NCBI RefSeq assembly: GCF_900114485.1
Contig: NZ_FOTF01000006.1
Coordinates: 148,286 to 212,285 of the forward strand
From: Loktanella salsilacus
GTDB lineage: Bacteria; Pseudomonadota; Alphaproteobacteria; Rhodobacterales; Rhodobacteraceae
Direction: 5' to 3'
DNA length: 64,000 nucleotides
Shown here in pieces: positions 32,872-41,981 of this stretch (position 1 is its first letter; every line of letters begins with the position of its first letter). The notes beneath the pieces are model-generated. The model was not told the DNA's origin. It did not search any database and was given only the letters and a program-made list of their open reading frames with translations. Both the position numbers and the translations under genes were made by a program.

Positions 32872-34614
32872 ATGAACATCTTTGCCGACCTGCGCACCCT
32901 TGTCATCGACACGCTGGCCGGGATGGAGCGAGACGGACTTCTGCCTGCCGGCCTGGCCACCGACGCTGTGTCGGTCGAGCCGCCGCGCGATGCAGGTCAT
33001 GGCGATATGGCGACGAACGCCGCGATGGTGCTGGCGAAACCCGCTGGCATGAAACCGCGTGACATTGCAGACGCGCTTGCCGCGCGGCTGACAGACGATC
33101 CGCGCGTCGCGAGCGTCGATATTGCAGGCCCCGGTTTCCTGAACCTGCGGCTGGCCGATACGGTCTGGCAGGGGCTGGTGGTTAACGCTTTGACCGATCC
33201 GGGTTTTGGCCGCAGCACGATGGGCGGGCAGGAAAAGGTGTTGGTGGAATACGTGTCTGCCAATCCCACGGGCCCGCTGCATGTGGGTCACACGCGCGGC
33301 GCGGTCTTTGGTGACGCGCTGGCCAGCCTGCTGGACTACGCGGGTTATGACGTGACCCGTGAATATTACATTAACGATGGCGGCGCGCAGGTCGATGTCC
33401 TCGCGCGGTCGGTCTATCTGCGGTATCAAGAGGCGCATGATCTGTCCGTCGATTGGCCAGAGGGCACCTATCCGGGCGATTATCTGATCGACGTCGGCGA
33501 GGCGCTGAAGGCCAAGGTCGGCGATATCTGGCTGGACGCGCCAGAGGATGTCTGGCTGCAAGAGGTGCGCCTGTTCGCGACCGAAGCCATGATGGACCTG
33601 ATCCGGTCGGACTTGGCCAAGTTGAACATCACGATGGACAACTTCTATTCGGAAAAGTCGCTCTACGGCACCGGCAAGATTGAAAAAGCCATTGCCCAGC
33701 TGGACGCTGCTGGCCTGATCTATCGCGGCACGCTAGAGCCGCCCAAGGGCAAGATGCCCGAAGATTGGGAGCCGCGCGAGCAGACGTTGTTCAAGTCCAC
33801 GGAACACGGCGATGACGTTGACCGGCCTGTGCAGAAATCTGACGGGGCTTGGACCTATTTCGCGCCCGATATTGCGTATCACTATGACAAGATCGAACGC
33901 GGCTTTGACTCGCTGATCGACGTCTTTGGCGCGGACCACGGTGGCTATGTCAAACGGATGAAGGCGGCGGTTTCCGCGCTGTCGGGTGGCCGCGTACCGC
34001 TGGATGTGAAGCTGACGCAATTGGTCAAGCTGTCGAAAAATGGCGAGCCGTTCAAGATGTCCAAGCGGGCAGGGACGTTTATTACCCTGTCTGACGTGGT
34101 GGACGAGGTCGGTGCCGACGTGACCCGGTTCCACATGCTGACGCGCAAGAACGACGCGCCGCTGGATTTCGACTTTGCAAAAGTGACCGAACAGTCCAAG
34201 GACAACCCGGTTTTCTATGTGCAATACGCCCATGCCCGCGTGAACTCTGTCCTGCGCAAGGCGCGCGAGGCGGGGATCGCGGTGGATGATGCCACGCTGG
34301 CCGGCGCTGATCTGACCAAGCTGAACCACGCGGCAGAGCTTGCCGTTGCGCGTAAAGTCGCCGAATGGCCGCGCATGGTGGAAATCGCGGCCAAAGGCCA
34401 CGAGCCGCATAAGATCGCGTTTTACCTGTATGATCTGGCCTCTGACCTGCATGGTTTGTGGAATTTGGGCAACGCAGAGACTGATCTGCGCTTCATTCAG
34501 GATGGCGACAATGCAACATCGCAGGCCAAGATTGCGCTGATCCGGGCTGTTCAGGTTGTGATCGCAGGTGGTTTGGGTATCCTTGGCGTCACACCGGCCG
34601 AAGAGATGCGCTAA
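32872..34614 (+). CDS. argS: Arginyl-tRNA synthetase
   Basis: A 580-residue class I synthetase that charges tRNA-Arg. The HIGH-type motif is HVGH in [24 protein letters not shown] (about residues 125-145) and the KMSKS-type motif is [10 protein letters not shown] (about 395). The N-terminal Add-1 domain and the C-terminal DALR anticodon-binding domain ([16 protein letters not shown] onward) are present, and the length is normal. A SPOR-domain gene follows 58 nt later on the same strand. Confidence 0.95.
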   Translation: MNIFADLRTLVIDTLAGMERDGLLPAGLATDAVSVEPPRDAGHGDMATNAAMVLAKPAGMKPRDIADALAARLTDDPRVASVDIAGPGFLNLRLADTVWQGLVVNALTDPGFGRSTMGGQEKVLVEYVSANPTGPLHVGHTRGAVFGDALASLLDYAGYDVTREYYINDGGAQVDVLARSVYLRYQEAHDLSVDWPEGTYPGDYLIDVGEALKAKVGDIWLDAPEDVWLQEVRLFATEAMMDLIRSDLAKLNITMDNFYSEKSLYGTGKIEKAIAQLDAAGLIYRGTLEPPKGKMPEDWEPREQTLFKSTEHGDDVDRPVQKSDGAWTYFAPDIAYHYDKIERGFDSLIDVFGADHGGYVKRMKAAVSALSGGRVPLDVKLTQLVKLSKNGEPFKMSKRAGTFITLSDVVDEVGADVTRFHMLTRKNDAPLDFDFAKVTEQSKDNPVFYVQYAHARVNSVLRKAREAGIAVDDATLAGADLTKLNHAAELAVARKVAEWPRMVEIAAKGHEPHKIAFYLYDLASDLHGLWNLGNAETDLRFIQDGDNATSQAKIALIRAVQVVIAGGLGILGVTPAEEMR

Positions 34615-34672
34615 GCGTCCGATAAGGTCAGAGGCAAGCGGGTCGCAAGAACCCGCCAGAAACGAGGCAGTA

Positions 34673-35752
34673 ATGGCAGTATATGACGAGGCGCAAGCCC
34701 GCGGCAGTCTGACGGACTTGGCCGGTCGCTACACCCAATATGCTGGCGCGGCTGTCAGCCTGACGCTGATGATCGGCGTGGCCGTCTGGGGCACCAAGAC
34801 GATCCTGCGCGATGTCAGTGGCGTACCCGTCGTGCGCGCCATGCAGGGCGATATGCGCATCGCCCCCGAAAACCCCGGCGGCGATGTCGCCGATCACCGC
34901 GGTCTGGCCGTGAATACTGTCGCCGGATCAGGCGAAGCCGCAGCCCCAGAGGACAGCGTGACGCTGGCCCCGCGGATGGTCGAACTTGCAGCCGAAGATT
35001 TGGACACCGCGCCGCTAACGGGTGCTACGCCGGACGCCGCCCCGGATACGGACGCGGTTGCCGCCGCGACCATCGCTGTGCCGACAGGCCCGATGAACGC
35101 GGATGACATCCTTGCGATGGCGGACCAAATCTCGGCCGGGATCGCGCCCATGGCACCCTTGGCCAATATGGACGACGCAAACGACAGCCCCGTCATGACG
35201 CTGGACGGCGAAGCTGTCCCGGGCGAAGAAGACGGCACCACCGAGATCATGAACATCGACGCCCAAGACCCCATCGCGATGGCCTTGGCAGAGGCGATGT
35301 CGTCTGATGTCGCAGCCCCAGAGGCAACCCCTGTGGCCGCAGGCGCGGTACGCTCTGTGCTGCGCCCGACCGTGCGCCCGATGCGCGCGGCCCCTGCCGT
35401 GGCCACTGCCGCTGATCTGGCTGCTGCGCCTGTCACCGTGGCCGCAGTTGCATCGCCAGAAACGCTGCCATCCGTCGCGGTGCTGACCGACGATCTGCCC
35501 GTGGGCACCAAACTGGTGCAGCTTGGCGCTTTCCCGACGGCAGAGGATGCGTCGAAGGAATGGATCAGCCTGCAGGGCAAGTTCGGCGAAATGCTCGTCG
35601 GTAAGACCCAGATCATTCAAGAGGCATCATCGGGCGGCGCGACCTTCTATCGTTTGCGCGCCAGCGGCTTTGACGACCTGCCGTCTGCACGCCAGTTCTG
35701 CGAAACCTTGGACGCAAGCCGCGCGGCTTGCACACCTGTCGTTGTCCGCTAA
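34673..35752 (+). CDS. SPOR domain-containing membrane protein
   Basis: A 359-residue bitopic inner-membrane protein: a short cytosolic N-terminus, one transmembrane helix at about residues 24-42 (AAVSLTLMIGVAVWGTKTIL), a long Ala/Asp/Pro-rich periplasmic linker, and a C-terminal SPOR domain from about residue 282 (TKLVQLGAFPTAEDASKEW ... FYRLRASGFDDLPSARQFCETL). SPOR domains bind septal glycan strands stripped of stem peptides, so a role in cell division is likely. The nagZ gene (peptidoglycan recycling) overlaps its 3' end. The start has a GAGG ribosome-binding site. Confidence 0.85.
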   Translation: MAVYDEAQARGSLTDLAGRYTQYAGAAVSLTLMIGVAVWGTKTILRDVSGVPVVRAMQGDMRIAPENPGGDVADHRGLAVNTVAGSGEAAAPEDSVTLAPRMVELAAEDLDTAPLTGATPDAAPDTDAVAAATIAVPTGPMNADDILAMADQISAGIAPMAPLANMDDANDSPVMTLDGEAVPGEEDGTTEIMNIDAQDPIAMALAEAMSSDVAAPEATPVAAGAVRSVLRPTVRPMRAAPAVATAADLAAAPVTVAAVASPETLPSVAVLTDDLPVGTKLVQLGAFPTAEDASKEWISLQGKFGEMLVGKTQIIQEASSGGATFYRLRASGFDDLPSARQFCETLDASRAACTPVVVR

Positions 35753-36731
35753 CGGAGCGATCTTTGGCCTGTCCGGCCTAAAGCTGACAGAGGCAGAGGC
35801 CGCGTTTTTCAAGGACGCGAACCCTTGGGGCTTTATCCTATTTGCTCGCAACGTGGACAACCCTGATCAGTTGCGGGCCCTGACGGTCGATCTGCGCGAT
35901 TGCCTTGGCCGCGCCGCCCCGATCCTGATCGACCAAGAGGGCGGCCGCGTGCAGCGCATGCGCAGCCCGCATTGGCGCGAATACCTGCCAGCGCTCGACC
36001 AGATGGCACGCGCGAGCGATCCCATGCGCGCCCATTGGCTGCGCAATCGCCTGATTGCCGCCGAACTGCACGATGTTGGTATCGACGTGAACTGCGCCCC
36101 CTTGGCCGATCTGGTCGAGGCGCAGACGCATCCCGTGCTGCGCAACCGCTTGTATGGCGAGACGTCGGATATTGTGGTCGAGGCTGCGCGTGTGTGCGCC
36201 AATGCCTTTGTCGCGGGCGGTGTGCTGCCTGTGCTGAAACACATCCCCGGCTATGGCCGCGCCAGCGTGGATAGCCACAAAAGCCTGCCGCGTGTGGATG
36301 CGCCCCGCGCTGACCTGATGGCGCGCGACTTTGCGCCGTTCAAGGCGCTGTCTGACATCCGCATGGGCATGACCGCGCATATCGTTTTCGACGATATCGA
36401 CCCTGATGCGCCCGCGACGACCTCTGCCACCATGATGCAGGTGATCCGGGACGATATCGGCTTTGGCGGGTTAATCATGACCGACGATATCGGGATGGAG
36501 GCGCTGTCGGGCACCCCGGCGGAACGCGCCGCCGCGTCGATCGCGGCGGGCTGTGATATCGTGCTGCACTGCAATGGCGATCTGGCCGAAATGCCTGCCG
36601 TCGCCGCCGCTGCTGGCCCCATGTCCGCCCCTGCGCAGGCGCGCGCGCTGCATGCGCTGAACCAGCGGGCCGCGCCGCAGCCGATTGACATTGCCGCCGC
36701 CGTTCGCGAACTTGAGACCCTTCTGACGTAA
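35742..36731 (+). CDS. nagZ: Beta-N-acetylhexosaminidase (peptidoglycan recycling)
   Basis: A 329-residue GH3 family NagZ that releases GlcNAc from anhydro-muropeptides. ILIDQEGGRVQRM (about 60-72), VLKHIPGYGRASVDSHKSLP (catalytic Asp-His pair in VDSH) and GLIMTDDIGMEAL (nucleophile Asp) are present. The usual KHxPGHG reads KHIPGYG here. No ATG precedes the conserved start region; TTG at 35742, overlapping the SPOR gene by 11 nt, puts the start where relatives begin (SANGAIFGLSG), so a TTG start is proposed. It is followed 12 nt later by scpA. Confidence 0.87.
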   Translation: MSANGAIFGLSGLKLTEAEAAFFKDANPWGFILFARNVDNPDQLRALTVDLRDCLGRAAPILIDQEGGRVQRMRSPHWREYLPALDQMARASDPMRAHWLRNRLIAAELHDVGIDVNCAPLADLVEAQTHPVLRNRLYGETSDIVVEAARVCANAFVAGGVLPVLKHIPGYGRASVDSHKSLPRVDAPRADLMARDFAPFKALSDIRMGMTAHIVFDDIDPDAPATTSATMMQVIRDDIGFGGLIMTDDIGMEALSGTPAERAAASIAAGCDIVLHCNGDLAEMPAVAAAAGPMSAPAQARALHALNQRAAPQPIDIAAAVRELETLLT

Positions 36732-36743
36732 GGGACGCAGGCC

Positions 36744-37538
36744 ATGGCACAGGAACCCTTTGACCTTGGCGAGGCCAGCGTCGCCGAACGCGTTGCCGCA
36801 GAGGCGCTGATTGTCGATGTCGGCGCATTCGAAGGCCCGCTTGATCTGCTGCTGACGCTGTCGCGCACGCAAAAGGTTGACCTGCGGCAGGTGTCGATCC
36901 TTGCGTTGGCGCGGCAATATCTGGCATTTGTTGAGCAGGCCAGGTCGCTGCGGCTGGAACTGGCGGCGGATTATCTGGTGATGGCCGCTTGGCTCGCCTT
37001 TCTGAAATCCCGCCTGCTGCTGCCCCCCGATCCCACCGACGACGGCCCCTCTGGCGAAGAGCTGGCCGCGCATCTGGCGTTCCAGCTGGAACGGCTAGAG
37101 GCGATGCGCACCGTCGCCGCCCGTCTGATGGGGCGTGACCAGCTGCGGCGCGATTTCTTTCCGCGCGGCATCACCGAGGACGTCGCCCGCGTGCGCCGCG
37201 TCACCTATACCGCCAGCCTGCTGGACCTGATGCAGGGCTACGCCCGCATCCGCACCCGCGACGATTTCCGGCCCTTCGTGATGGACCGCGAAAACCTGAT
37301 GACCATGGAAGAGGCGCTTGATCGCCTGCGCGAGATGATCGGCTTTGCGGGTGACTGGACCGATATCGCCAGCTATCTGCCGATGGATTGGCAAGAGGAC
37401 CCCGTCCGCCGCCGCACCGCCACCGCCGCCACCTTTGCCGCCAGCCTAGAGCTGGCGAAAGAGGGGCGCATCGACATCCGGCAAGGCGATACCTTTGCCC
37501 CGATCCACATTCGTAAAAGGACGCCGCGCGATGGCTGA
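36744..37538 (+). CDS. scpA: Segregation and condensation protein A
   Basis: A 264-residue kleisin subunit that bridges SMC heads in the bacterial condensin. The N-terminal signature FEGPLDLLLTLSRTQKVDLRQVSI (about residues 29-52) and the ALARQYLAFVEQA helix are typical of the family, and the C-terminal wing helices follow. The smc gene is not in the window. It overlaps scpB by 8 nt, the usual order nagZ-scpA-scpB in this group, where peptidoglycan recycling and chromosome segregation genes are adjacent. Confidence 0.93.
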   Translation: MAQEPFDLGEASVAERVAAEALIVDVGAFEGPLDLLLTLSRTQKVDLRQVSILALARQYLAFVEQARSLRLELAADYLVMAAWLAFLKSRLLLPPDPTDDGPSGEELAAHLAFQLERLEAMRTVAARLMGRDQLRRDFFPRGITEDVARVRRVTYTASLLDLMQGYARIRTRDDFRPFVMDRENLMTMEEALDRLREMIGFAGDWTDIASYLPMDWQEDPVRRRTATAATFAASLELAKEGRIDIRQGDTFAPIHIRKRTPRDG

Positions 37539-38151
37539 CCCCCGTGACAGCCTGTTCGAGGCCCCGCCGATGGCCGATCAGGAACGCATGATCGAAGCGA
37601 TCCTGTTTGCCACCGCCGACCCGATGACCTTGGCGCAACTGGCGGGACGCATGCCACATGGCTGCGATCCGGCGACCGCGCTGGCCTATGTGCGCAAACG
37701 CTACGAAGGGCGCGGCGTGACCTTGATGCGGATCGGTGAAGCATGGGCCTTTCGCACGGCGCCTGACCTTGGCTATCTGATGCAGCACGAGGTCGTCGAG
37801 ACGCGCAAACTGTCCCGCGCCGCCATCGAAACGCTGGCGATTATCGCCTACCACCAGCCCGCCACCCGGGCCGAGATCGAGGAAATTCGCGGCGTATCCG
37901 TCAGTCGCGGCACGCTGGATCAGTTGATCGAACTGGACTGGATCCGTCTGGGCCGGCGGCGCATGTCGCCGGGGCGGCCAGTGACGTTCATCGTAACCTC
38001 GCATTTTCTGGACCATTTCGGGCTGGAAACTGCTCGCGATCTGCCGGGTCTTAAGGAATTGCGCGCTGCGGGTCTGCTGGAAAACCGGCCGCCGCCGGGC
38101 ACAGAAGAGCCGGACGCTGATGATAGTCAGGACGATTTGTTCGAAGAGTAA
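37531..38151 (+). CDS. scpB: Segregation and condensation protein B
   Basis: A 206-residue ScpB, a winged-helix protein that dimerises and binds ScpA in the SMC complex. The family signature RKLSRAAIETLAIIAYHQPATRAEIEEIRGVS (about 89-120) is complete. The start at MADPRDSL overlaps scpA by 8 nt; an in-frame Met 36 nt upstream lies deeper in scpA and is not favoured. The acidic C-terminus (EEPDADDSQDDLFEE) is common in relatives. Confidence 0.93.
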   Translation: MADPRDSLFEAPPMADQERMIEAILFATADPMTLAQLAGRMPHGCDPATALAYVRKRYEGRGVTLMRIGEAWAFRTAPDLGYLMQHEVVETRKLSRAAIETLAIIAYHQPATRAEIEEIRGVSVSRGTLDQLIELDWIRLGRRRMSPGRPVTFIVTSHFLDHFGLETARDLPGLKELRAAGLLENRPPPGTEEPDADDSQDDLFEE

Positions 38152-38230
38152 TTCAAAGTTTATCTGTTAAATATCCATACATCTTATGGTTGCTAGTCTC
38201 CCTCCATGCCAAATTGGCGAGGGTGATGCG

Positions 38231-39613
38231 GTGTTGAATTATACTGAAACGATGGATTTCTCTGACGACCGGCTCAAGATTGTGGCCCGGCTGTCGCAAA
38301 ATAGCTTTTGCCTTTCCGTGTTCATGTGTGCCTGTGCCCTGATCGGGCTGGCGTTCAATCTGGCTGGGTCTGCGGGGCTCCTGCAGGGGCCCTCTAGCGA
38401 CGCAGCAACCCATCCGGTCACCGCGATATGCCTATGCTGTCTGGCTGTCGCCCTTCACCTTGGCGGGCGGTGCGCGCGGCCGACGGGATCTGTCCGGTTC
38501 CTTTGTGCCTTCGCCTGCGGGACCGTGTTGCTGCATCATACACTGACTTGGCTAGAGGTATATCCAGCGACCCCATCACAGCTTTTTCACGGCCGTGTTT
38601 CTGTTGAAGCGACCATGGCGATTGTATTTCTATCGCTTTGCACCGGCTTGCGGGGGCGCATGAAAACGCAGGGTATCGTGTGTTTGGTGGCGTTCCTTTT
38701 GATCGTCATGAACTGTATCATCGGCGCGACCTTTGGCGTGACATTTGTCGGCGGTGATCTTGCCGCGCTGACGTTAGCGTCAATGTGCTTTGCAGCGTTG
38801 CTGGCGTTGTCCAACAACGCCAACGACCCGTTTGTGCGGGTACTGCTGCTGTCGTCAGAGGTAGGGGTGCGTGCGCGGGTGATGGCGATGGTGGGCACAT
38901 TGGTGCCATGGGCCACGGGCATGTTTTTGTACCGCCTGTGGGGCATGCCAAAGCTTGAATTTCCGATTGTAGCGCTGATGATCACCGTCATCATTGGCAC
39001 GACGATCATTTTGGCTATTTTTTCGGGGTATCAGCATCAGGTCGGCGACGAACTGCGGCAGGCCGCTGAACGCAGACTTGTCGAACAGGCCGTCACGGAT
39101 GGGCTGACGGGGCTGCGCAACCGCGCCGGGATTACGCAGGTTCTGCGCCGCCGCATGCTTGATCTGAAACAATCGGGCCGGCCCGTCGGCATCGTGATGT
39201 TCGATCTGGATCATTTCAAACGGATCAATGACACCCATGGTCACGATGAAGGCGACCGCGTGTTGGTGGGCGTCGCCCGCTGCCTAGAACCGCTGCTGCG
39301 CCAAGGCGATGTGCTGGGCCGGTGGGGCGGTGAAGAGTTTATGCTGATCGCTGATCTGCGCCAACCAGAAGAGCTGACACAGCTTGTCGAACGTCTGCGC
39401 GTCGCGATCCATGATTTGTCGCGCCAATTGGGTAACAAGAGCAAGACGACTCCGATCCGTGTCAGCGCGTCATTCGGTGTCGCTGACATGCAGGCGACGG
39501 ACGCGAGCTATAATGATGCGGTGAAACGGGCGGATATGGCGCTGTATCAGGCCAAGGCGGCGGGGCGAAATTGCGTCGCCATCGCGCCCCTTTTTGCAAG
39601 CCGCGTCGCTTAA
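38231..39613 (+). CDS. Membrane-bound GGDEF diguanylate cyclase
   Basis: A protein of about 460 residues that should make cyclic di-GMP. The N-terminal about 270 residues contain six to eight hydrophobic helices without a recognisable sensor family, and the C-terminal GGDEF domain starts at AVTDGLTGLRNRAG. The active-site motif is GGEEF, with RxxD (RQGD) five residues before it, so product-inhibition I-site residues are present. The start proposed is GTG (MLNYTETMDF) behind a GAGGG ribosome-binding site; an upstream ATG at 38186 has no such site. It overlaps the convergent dCTP deaminase gene by 4 nt. Confidence 0.82.
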   Translation: MLNYTETMDFSDDRLKIVARLSQNSFCLSVFMCACALIGLAFNLAGSAGLLQGPSSDAATHPVTAICLCCLAVALHLGGRCARPTGSVRFLCAFACGTVLLHHTLTWLEVYPATPSQLFHGRVSVEATMAIVFLSLCTGLRGRMKTQGIVCLVAFLLIVMNCIIGATFGVTFVGGDLAALTLASMCFAALLALSNNANDPFVRVLLLSSEVGVRARVMAMVGTLVPWATGMFLYRLWGMPKLEFPIVALMITVIIGTTIILAIFSGYQHQVGDELRQAAERRLVEQAVTDGLTGLRNRAGITQVLRRRMLDLKQSGRPVGIVMFDLDHFKRINDTHGHDEGDRVLVGVARCLEPLLRQGDVLGRWGGEEFMLIADLRQPEELTQLVERLRVAIHDLSRQLGNKSKTTPIRVSASFGVADMQATDASYNDAVKRADMALYQAKAAGRNCVAIAPLFASRVA

Positions 39614-40707
39614 GCCGGCTTTGCCGCAGCGAAATGCTTTGACAGCTTTAGCCCCTGACCTTGGTAATTCGATTTGATCCCGGCCCCATAAAGCGCCTGC
39701 GGATGCGACGACATATGCTCGTACACCAAGCGGCCAACGGTCTGGCCGTGTTCCAGCACAAAGGGCGCTTCGTGGCAGCGGACCTCTAGCACGCCGCGCG
39801 ATCCGGTCCCGCCAGCGGCAGCCCAGCCAAATCCGGGGTCAAAGAAACCAGCATAATGCACGCGGAATTCCCCAACCATCGCCAGATACGGGGCCATTTC
39901 AGCCGCTTGCATCGGCGGGATCGCAATCGATTCGCGGCTGACAAGGATATAGAACGCGCCGGGGTCTAGGATGATCCAGCCGGTATCGGTGTGGACCTCT
40001 TCCCAGTAATCGGCGGGGGCGTAGTGGTTCAGCTTTGACAGATCGACCACCCCGGTATGCGGCTTGGCGCGGTAGCCGATCAGCGTGCCCTGCGCCGGGC
40101 GCAGATCGACGGAAAAGCCAAGGCCGTCCGAAATCTCGGGCGGGGTGTTCACGATGGGGGTTTGCTCGTGCAGGGCCAGCAGCTCTGCGTCGCTCATCAA
40201 GGTTTGGCCTTGGCGAAAGATGATCTGGTTCAGCATCTGCCCCGGCTGCGCCACAACAGAAAAGCTGCGCGGGCAGATTTCGACAAACAGCGGACCCGTA
40301 TAGCCGTCAGGGACGCGGTCAAAGGCTTCGCCGCGGTCGGTGATGATCCGCGTCAGCAGATCCAGCCGGCCAATCGACGATTTCGCACTGGCGGCGGCGG
40401 TCATGCCTGCGGGCAGGTCCAGCCGTTCCAGCAGCGGCACGACATAGACGCACCCTTTTTCCAGCACAGCACCGCCGGTCAGCGGGACGGCATGCATGGT
40501 GAAATCCTGCAGGCGTTCGGTGACCGTGCGGTTGCGCCCGGTCAAAAAGGATGCGCGCACGCGGTAGGCAACATCGCCAAGGCGTAGATCAAGGGATGCG
40601 GGTTGGATTTGGCCATCGTCAAAGGGGATATCGGCGGCAATCGCGCCGCTTTTGATCAGATCAGCAATCTGATGATCGGCCAATACGCCTTTTGCAAATG
40701 TGGTCAT
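39610..40707 (-). CDS. dcd: Double-domain dCTP deaminase-like protein
   Basis: A 365-residue protein annotated in relatives as 2'-deoxycytidine 5'-triphosphate deaminase, making dUTP for thymidylate synthesis. It is about twice the length of E. coli Dcd (193 residues). Both halves show dCTP deaminase/dUTPase-fold strands: N-half SLDLRLGDVAYRV and SAKSSIGRLDLLTRII, C-half GFGWAAAGGTGSRGVLEVRCHEAPFVLEHGQTVGRLVYE. SAKSSIGRLDLLTR is the best catalytic-motif match. The start MTTFAKGV was chosen over an ATG 15 nt upstream. Confidence 0.82.
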   Translation of the reverse strand: MTTFAKGVLADHQIADLIKSGAIAADIPFDDGQIQPASLDLRLGDVAYRVRASFLTGRNRTVTERLQDFTMHAVPLTGGAVLEKGCVYVVPLLERLDLPAGMTAAASAKSSIGRLDLLTRIITDRGEAFDRVPDGYTGPLFVEICPRSFSVVAQPGQMLNQIIFRQGQTLMSDAELLALHEQTPIVNTPPEISDGLGFSVDLRPAQGTLIGYRAKPHTGVVDLSKLNHYAPADYWEEVHTDTGWIILDPGAFYILVSRESIAIPPMQAAEMAPYLAMVGEFRVHYAGFFDPGFGWAAAGGTGSRGVLEVRCHEAPFVLEHGQTVGRLVYEHMSSHPQALYGAGIKSNYQGQGLKLSKHFAAAKPA

Positions 40708-40734
40708 GCACGATCCCCCCAAGCATCAGATAGC

Positions 40735-40765
40735 AAAACGCCCGCGGCACAGGTGCCAGCGGGCG
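40735..40765 (-). terminator. Terminator of the tRNA-Pro gene
   Basis: On the minus strand CGCCCGC / GCGGGCG enclose an inner GGCAC / GTGCC stem and are followed by TTTT. It starts 8 nt after the tRNA 3' end. Confidence 0.75.
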
Positions 40766-40772
40766 GTTTGTT

Positions 40773-40849
40773 TGGTCGGGCTAGCAGGACTCGAACCTGC
40801 GACCTTCCGTCCCCCAGACGGACGCGCTACCAGGCTGCGCTATAGCCCG
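40773..40849 (-). tRNA. tRNA-Pro (anticodon GGG)
   Basis: A 77-nt cloverleaf on the minus strand. The acceptor pairs are CGGGCTA / TAGCCCG, the anticodon stem is TCCGT / ACGGA with loop CTGGGGG (anticodon GGG), and the T arm reads GCAGG-TTCGAGT-CCTGC. CCA is encoded. It stands alone between the dCTP deaminase and MerR genes, and a terminator follows. Confidence 0.95.
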
Positions 40850-40917
40850 ACTGAGGGCTGTTTACCCGATACGGGGCAGAGGGCAAGAGGGGATTTGCGC
40901 CTAAGCCTCGGTTATTT

Positions 40918-41574
40918 TCAACCCGTCGTCATGCGGCTGTGCAGTTGCGCCAATCGCGCCACCACGGGTTCAAGTTTGGCAGCCCTATGCGCCAAGGCGG
41001 TGCGATCAAGGCACGCCAAATCATGCAACACGCGCGATGCGCAGGCGGCGCGCGGGGCAGGCATGGCGGGCAGATCAAGTGTTGGTGTGACCTGTACGGG
41101 GGCCGCAGGTAAGACGTGCGGGGGAATCGCGCTTTGCAGCGACACGATATTATCGGGCGGGGTGACGTCAGAACGGCCAAGCAGTTCCATGGCAGGGCTG
41201 TCTGCAATGGGCGGGGTTTGGACCGGCATCGGCTCTGGCATGATATTCGCCACGATGTCGATGATATCGCCATCGTCAGTGACGTCAGCATCGCGCGCTG
41301 GCTCTGCTTCGGCCATGTCCATCACGGCTTTTAACCCGCTATCACGCAGCACCTTTTGCGCACCTTTGATGGTCAGACCTTGATCGTGCAGCAGCACTTT
41401 GATGCCGCCTAGCAAGGCGACATCGTCAGGGCGATAATACCGCCGCCCGCCAGCGCGTTTGACGGGTTTCACTTGGGTGAATTTGCTTTCCCAGAACCGC
41501 AGCACATGGGCCGGGGTGTCCAGACTTTCTGCGACTTCGGAGATCGTGCGAAAGGCGTCAGGAGCCTTGGCCAA
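40918..41574 (-). CDS. MerR family transcriptional regulator
   Basis: A 218-residue regulator with an N-terminal MerR-type winged helix (residues about 9-77: [30 protein letters not shown] ... [19 protein letters not shown]). The rest is Pro/Ala-rich and poorly conserved, without the cysteines of metal-sensing MerR proteins. In alphaproteobacteria this gene regularly follows ihfA, as here (11 nt gap), at the end of the rpmF-plsX-fabH-ihfA block. Its targets are unknown. Confidence 0.85.
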   Translation of the reverse strand: MAKAPDAFRTISEVAESLDTPAHVLRFWESKFTQVKPVKRAGGRRYYRPDDVALLGGIKVLLHDQGLTIKGAQKVLRDSGLKAVMDMAEAEPARDADVTDDGDIIDIVANIMPEPMPVQTPPIADSPAMELLGRSDVTPPDNIVSLQSAIPPHVLPAAPVQVTPTLDLPAMPAPRAACASRVLHDLACLDRTALAHRAAKLEPVVARLAQLHSRMTTG

Positions 41575-41585
41575 TGGGTCGTCCC

Positions 41586-41888
41586 TTATGGTTTGTTGCC
41601 CGCTGCAACCTTGTCTTTCATCAGGTGGCTGGGCCGAAAAGTCAGCACCCGGCGCGGATGAATTGGTACTTCTTCGCCCGTCTTAGGGTTCCGGCCAACG
41701 CGGGCCGCCTTGTCGCGGATCGAAAATGTGCCGAAGGAAGAGATTTTAACCGATTCGCCAGCAACCAGCGCATCGGACACTTCTTGCAGAACACTCTCGA
41801 CCAGCTCGGCGCTTTCATTGCGCGACAGGCCTACTTGCGTGTGGACTGCGTCAGCCAAGTCCATGCGCGTCAACGTTTTATCGGTCAT
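41586..41888 (-). CDS. ihfA: Integration host factor subunit alpha
   Basis: A 100-residue DNA-bending protein, half of the IHF heterodimer. The family core is unmistakable: [57 protein letters not shown] with the intercalating Pro in RNPKTG, and [10 protein letters not shown]. The start MTDKTLTR was preferred to an ATG 12 nt upstream. It is downstream of fabH and upstream of the MerR gene. Confidence 0.95.
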   Translation of the reverse strand: MTDKTLTRMDLADAVHTQVGLSRNESAELVESVLQEVSDALVAGESVKISSFGTFSIRDKAARVGRNPKTGEEVPIHPRRVLTFRPSHLMKDKVAAGNKP

Positions 41889-41981
41889 GTTGTCCCCCAA
41901 GATTTCAAGAACCTTACGGTCGCGGCAAATTAAATGTCAATAACAAGCCGTTGCGTGCCGCTCTGCTTTTGGTTGAATCCC

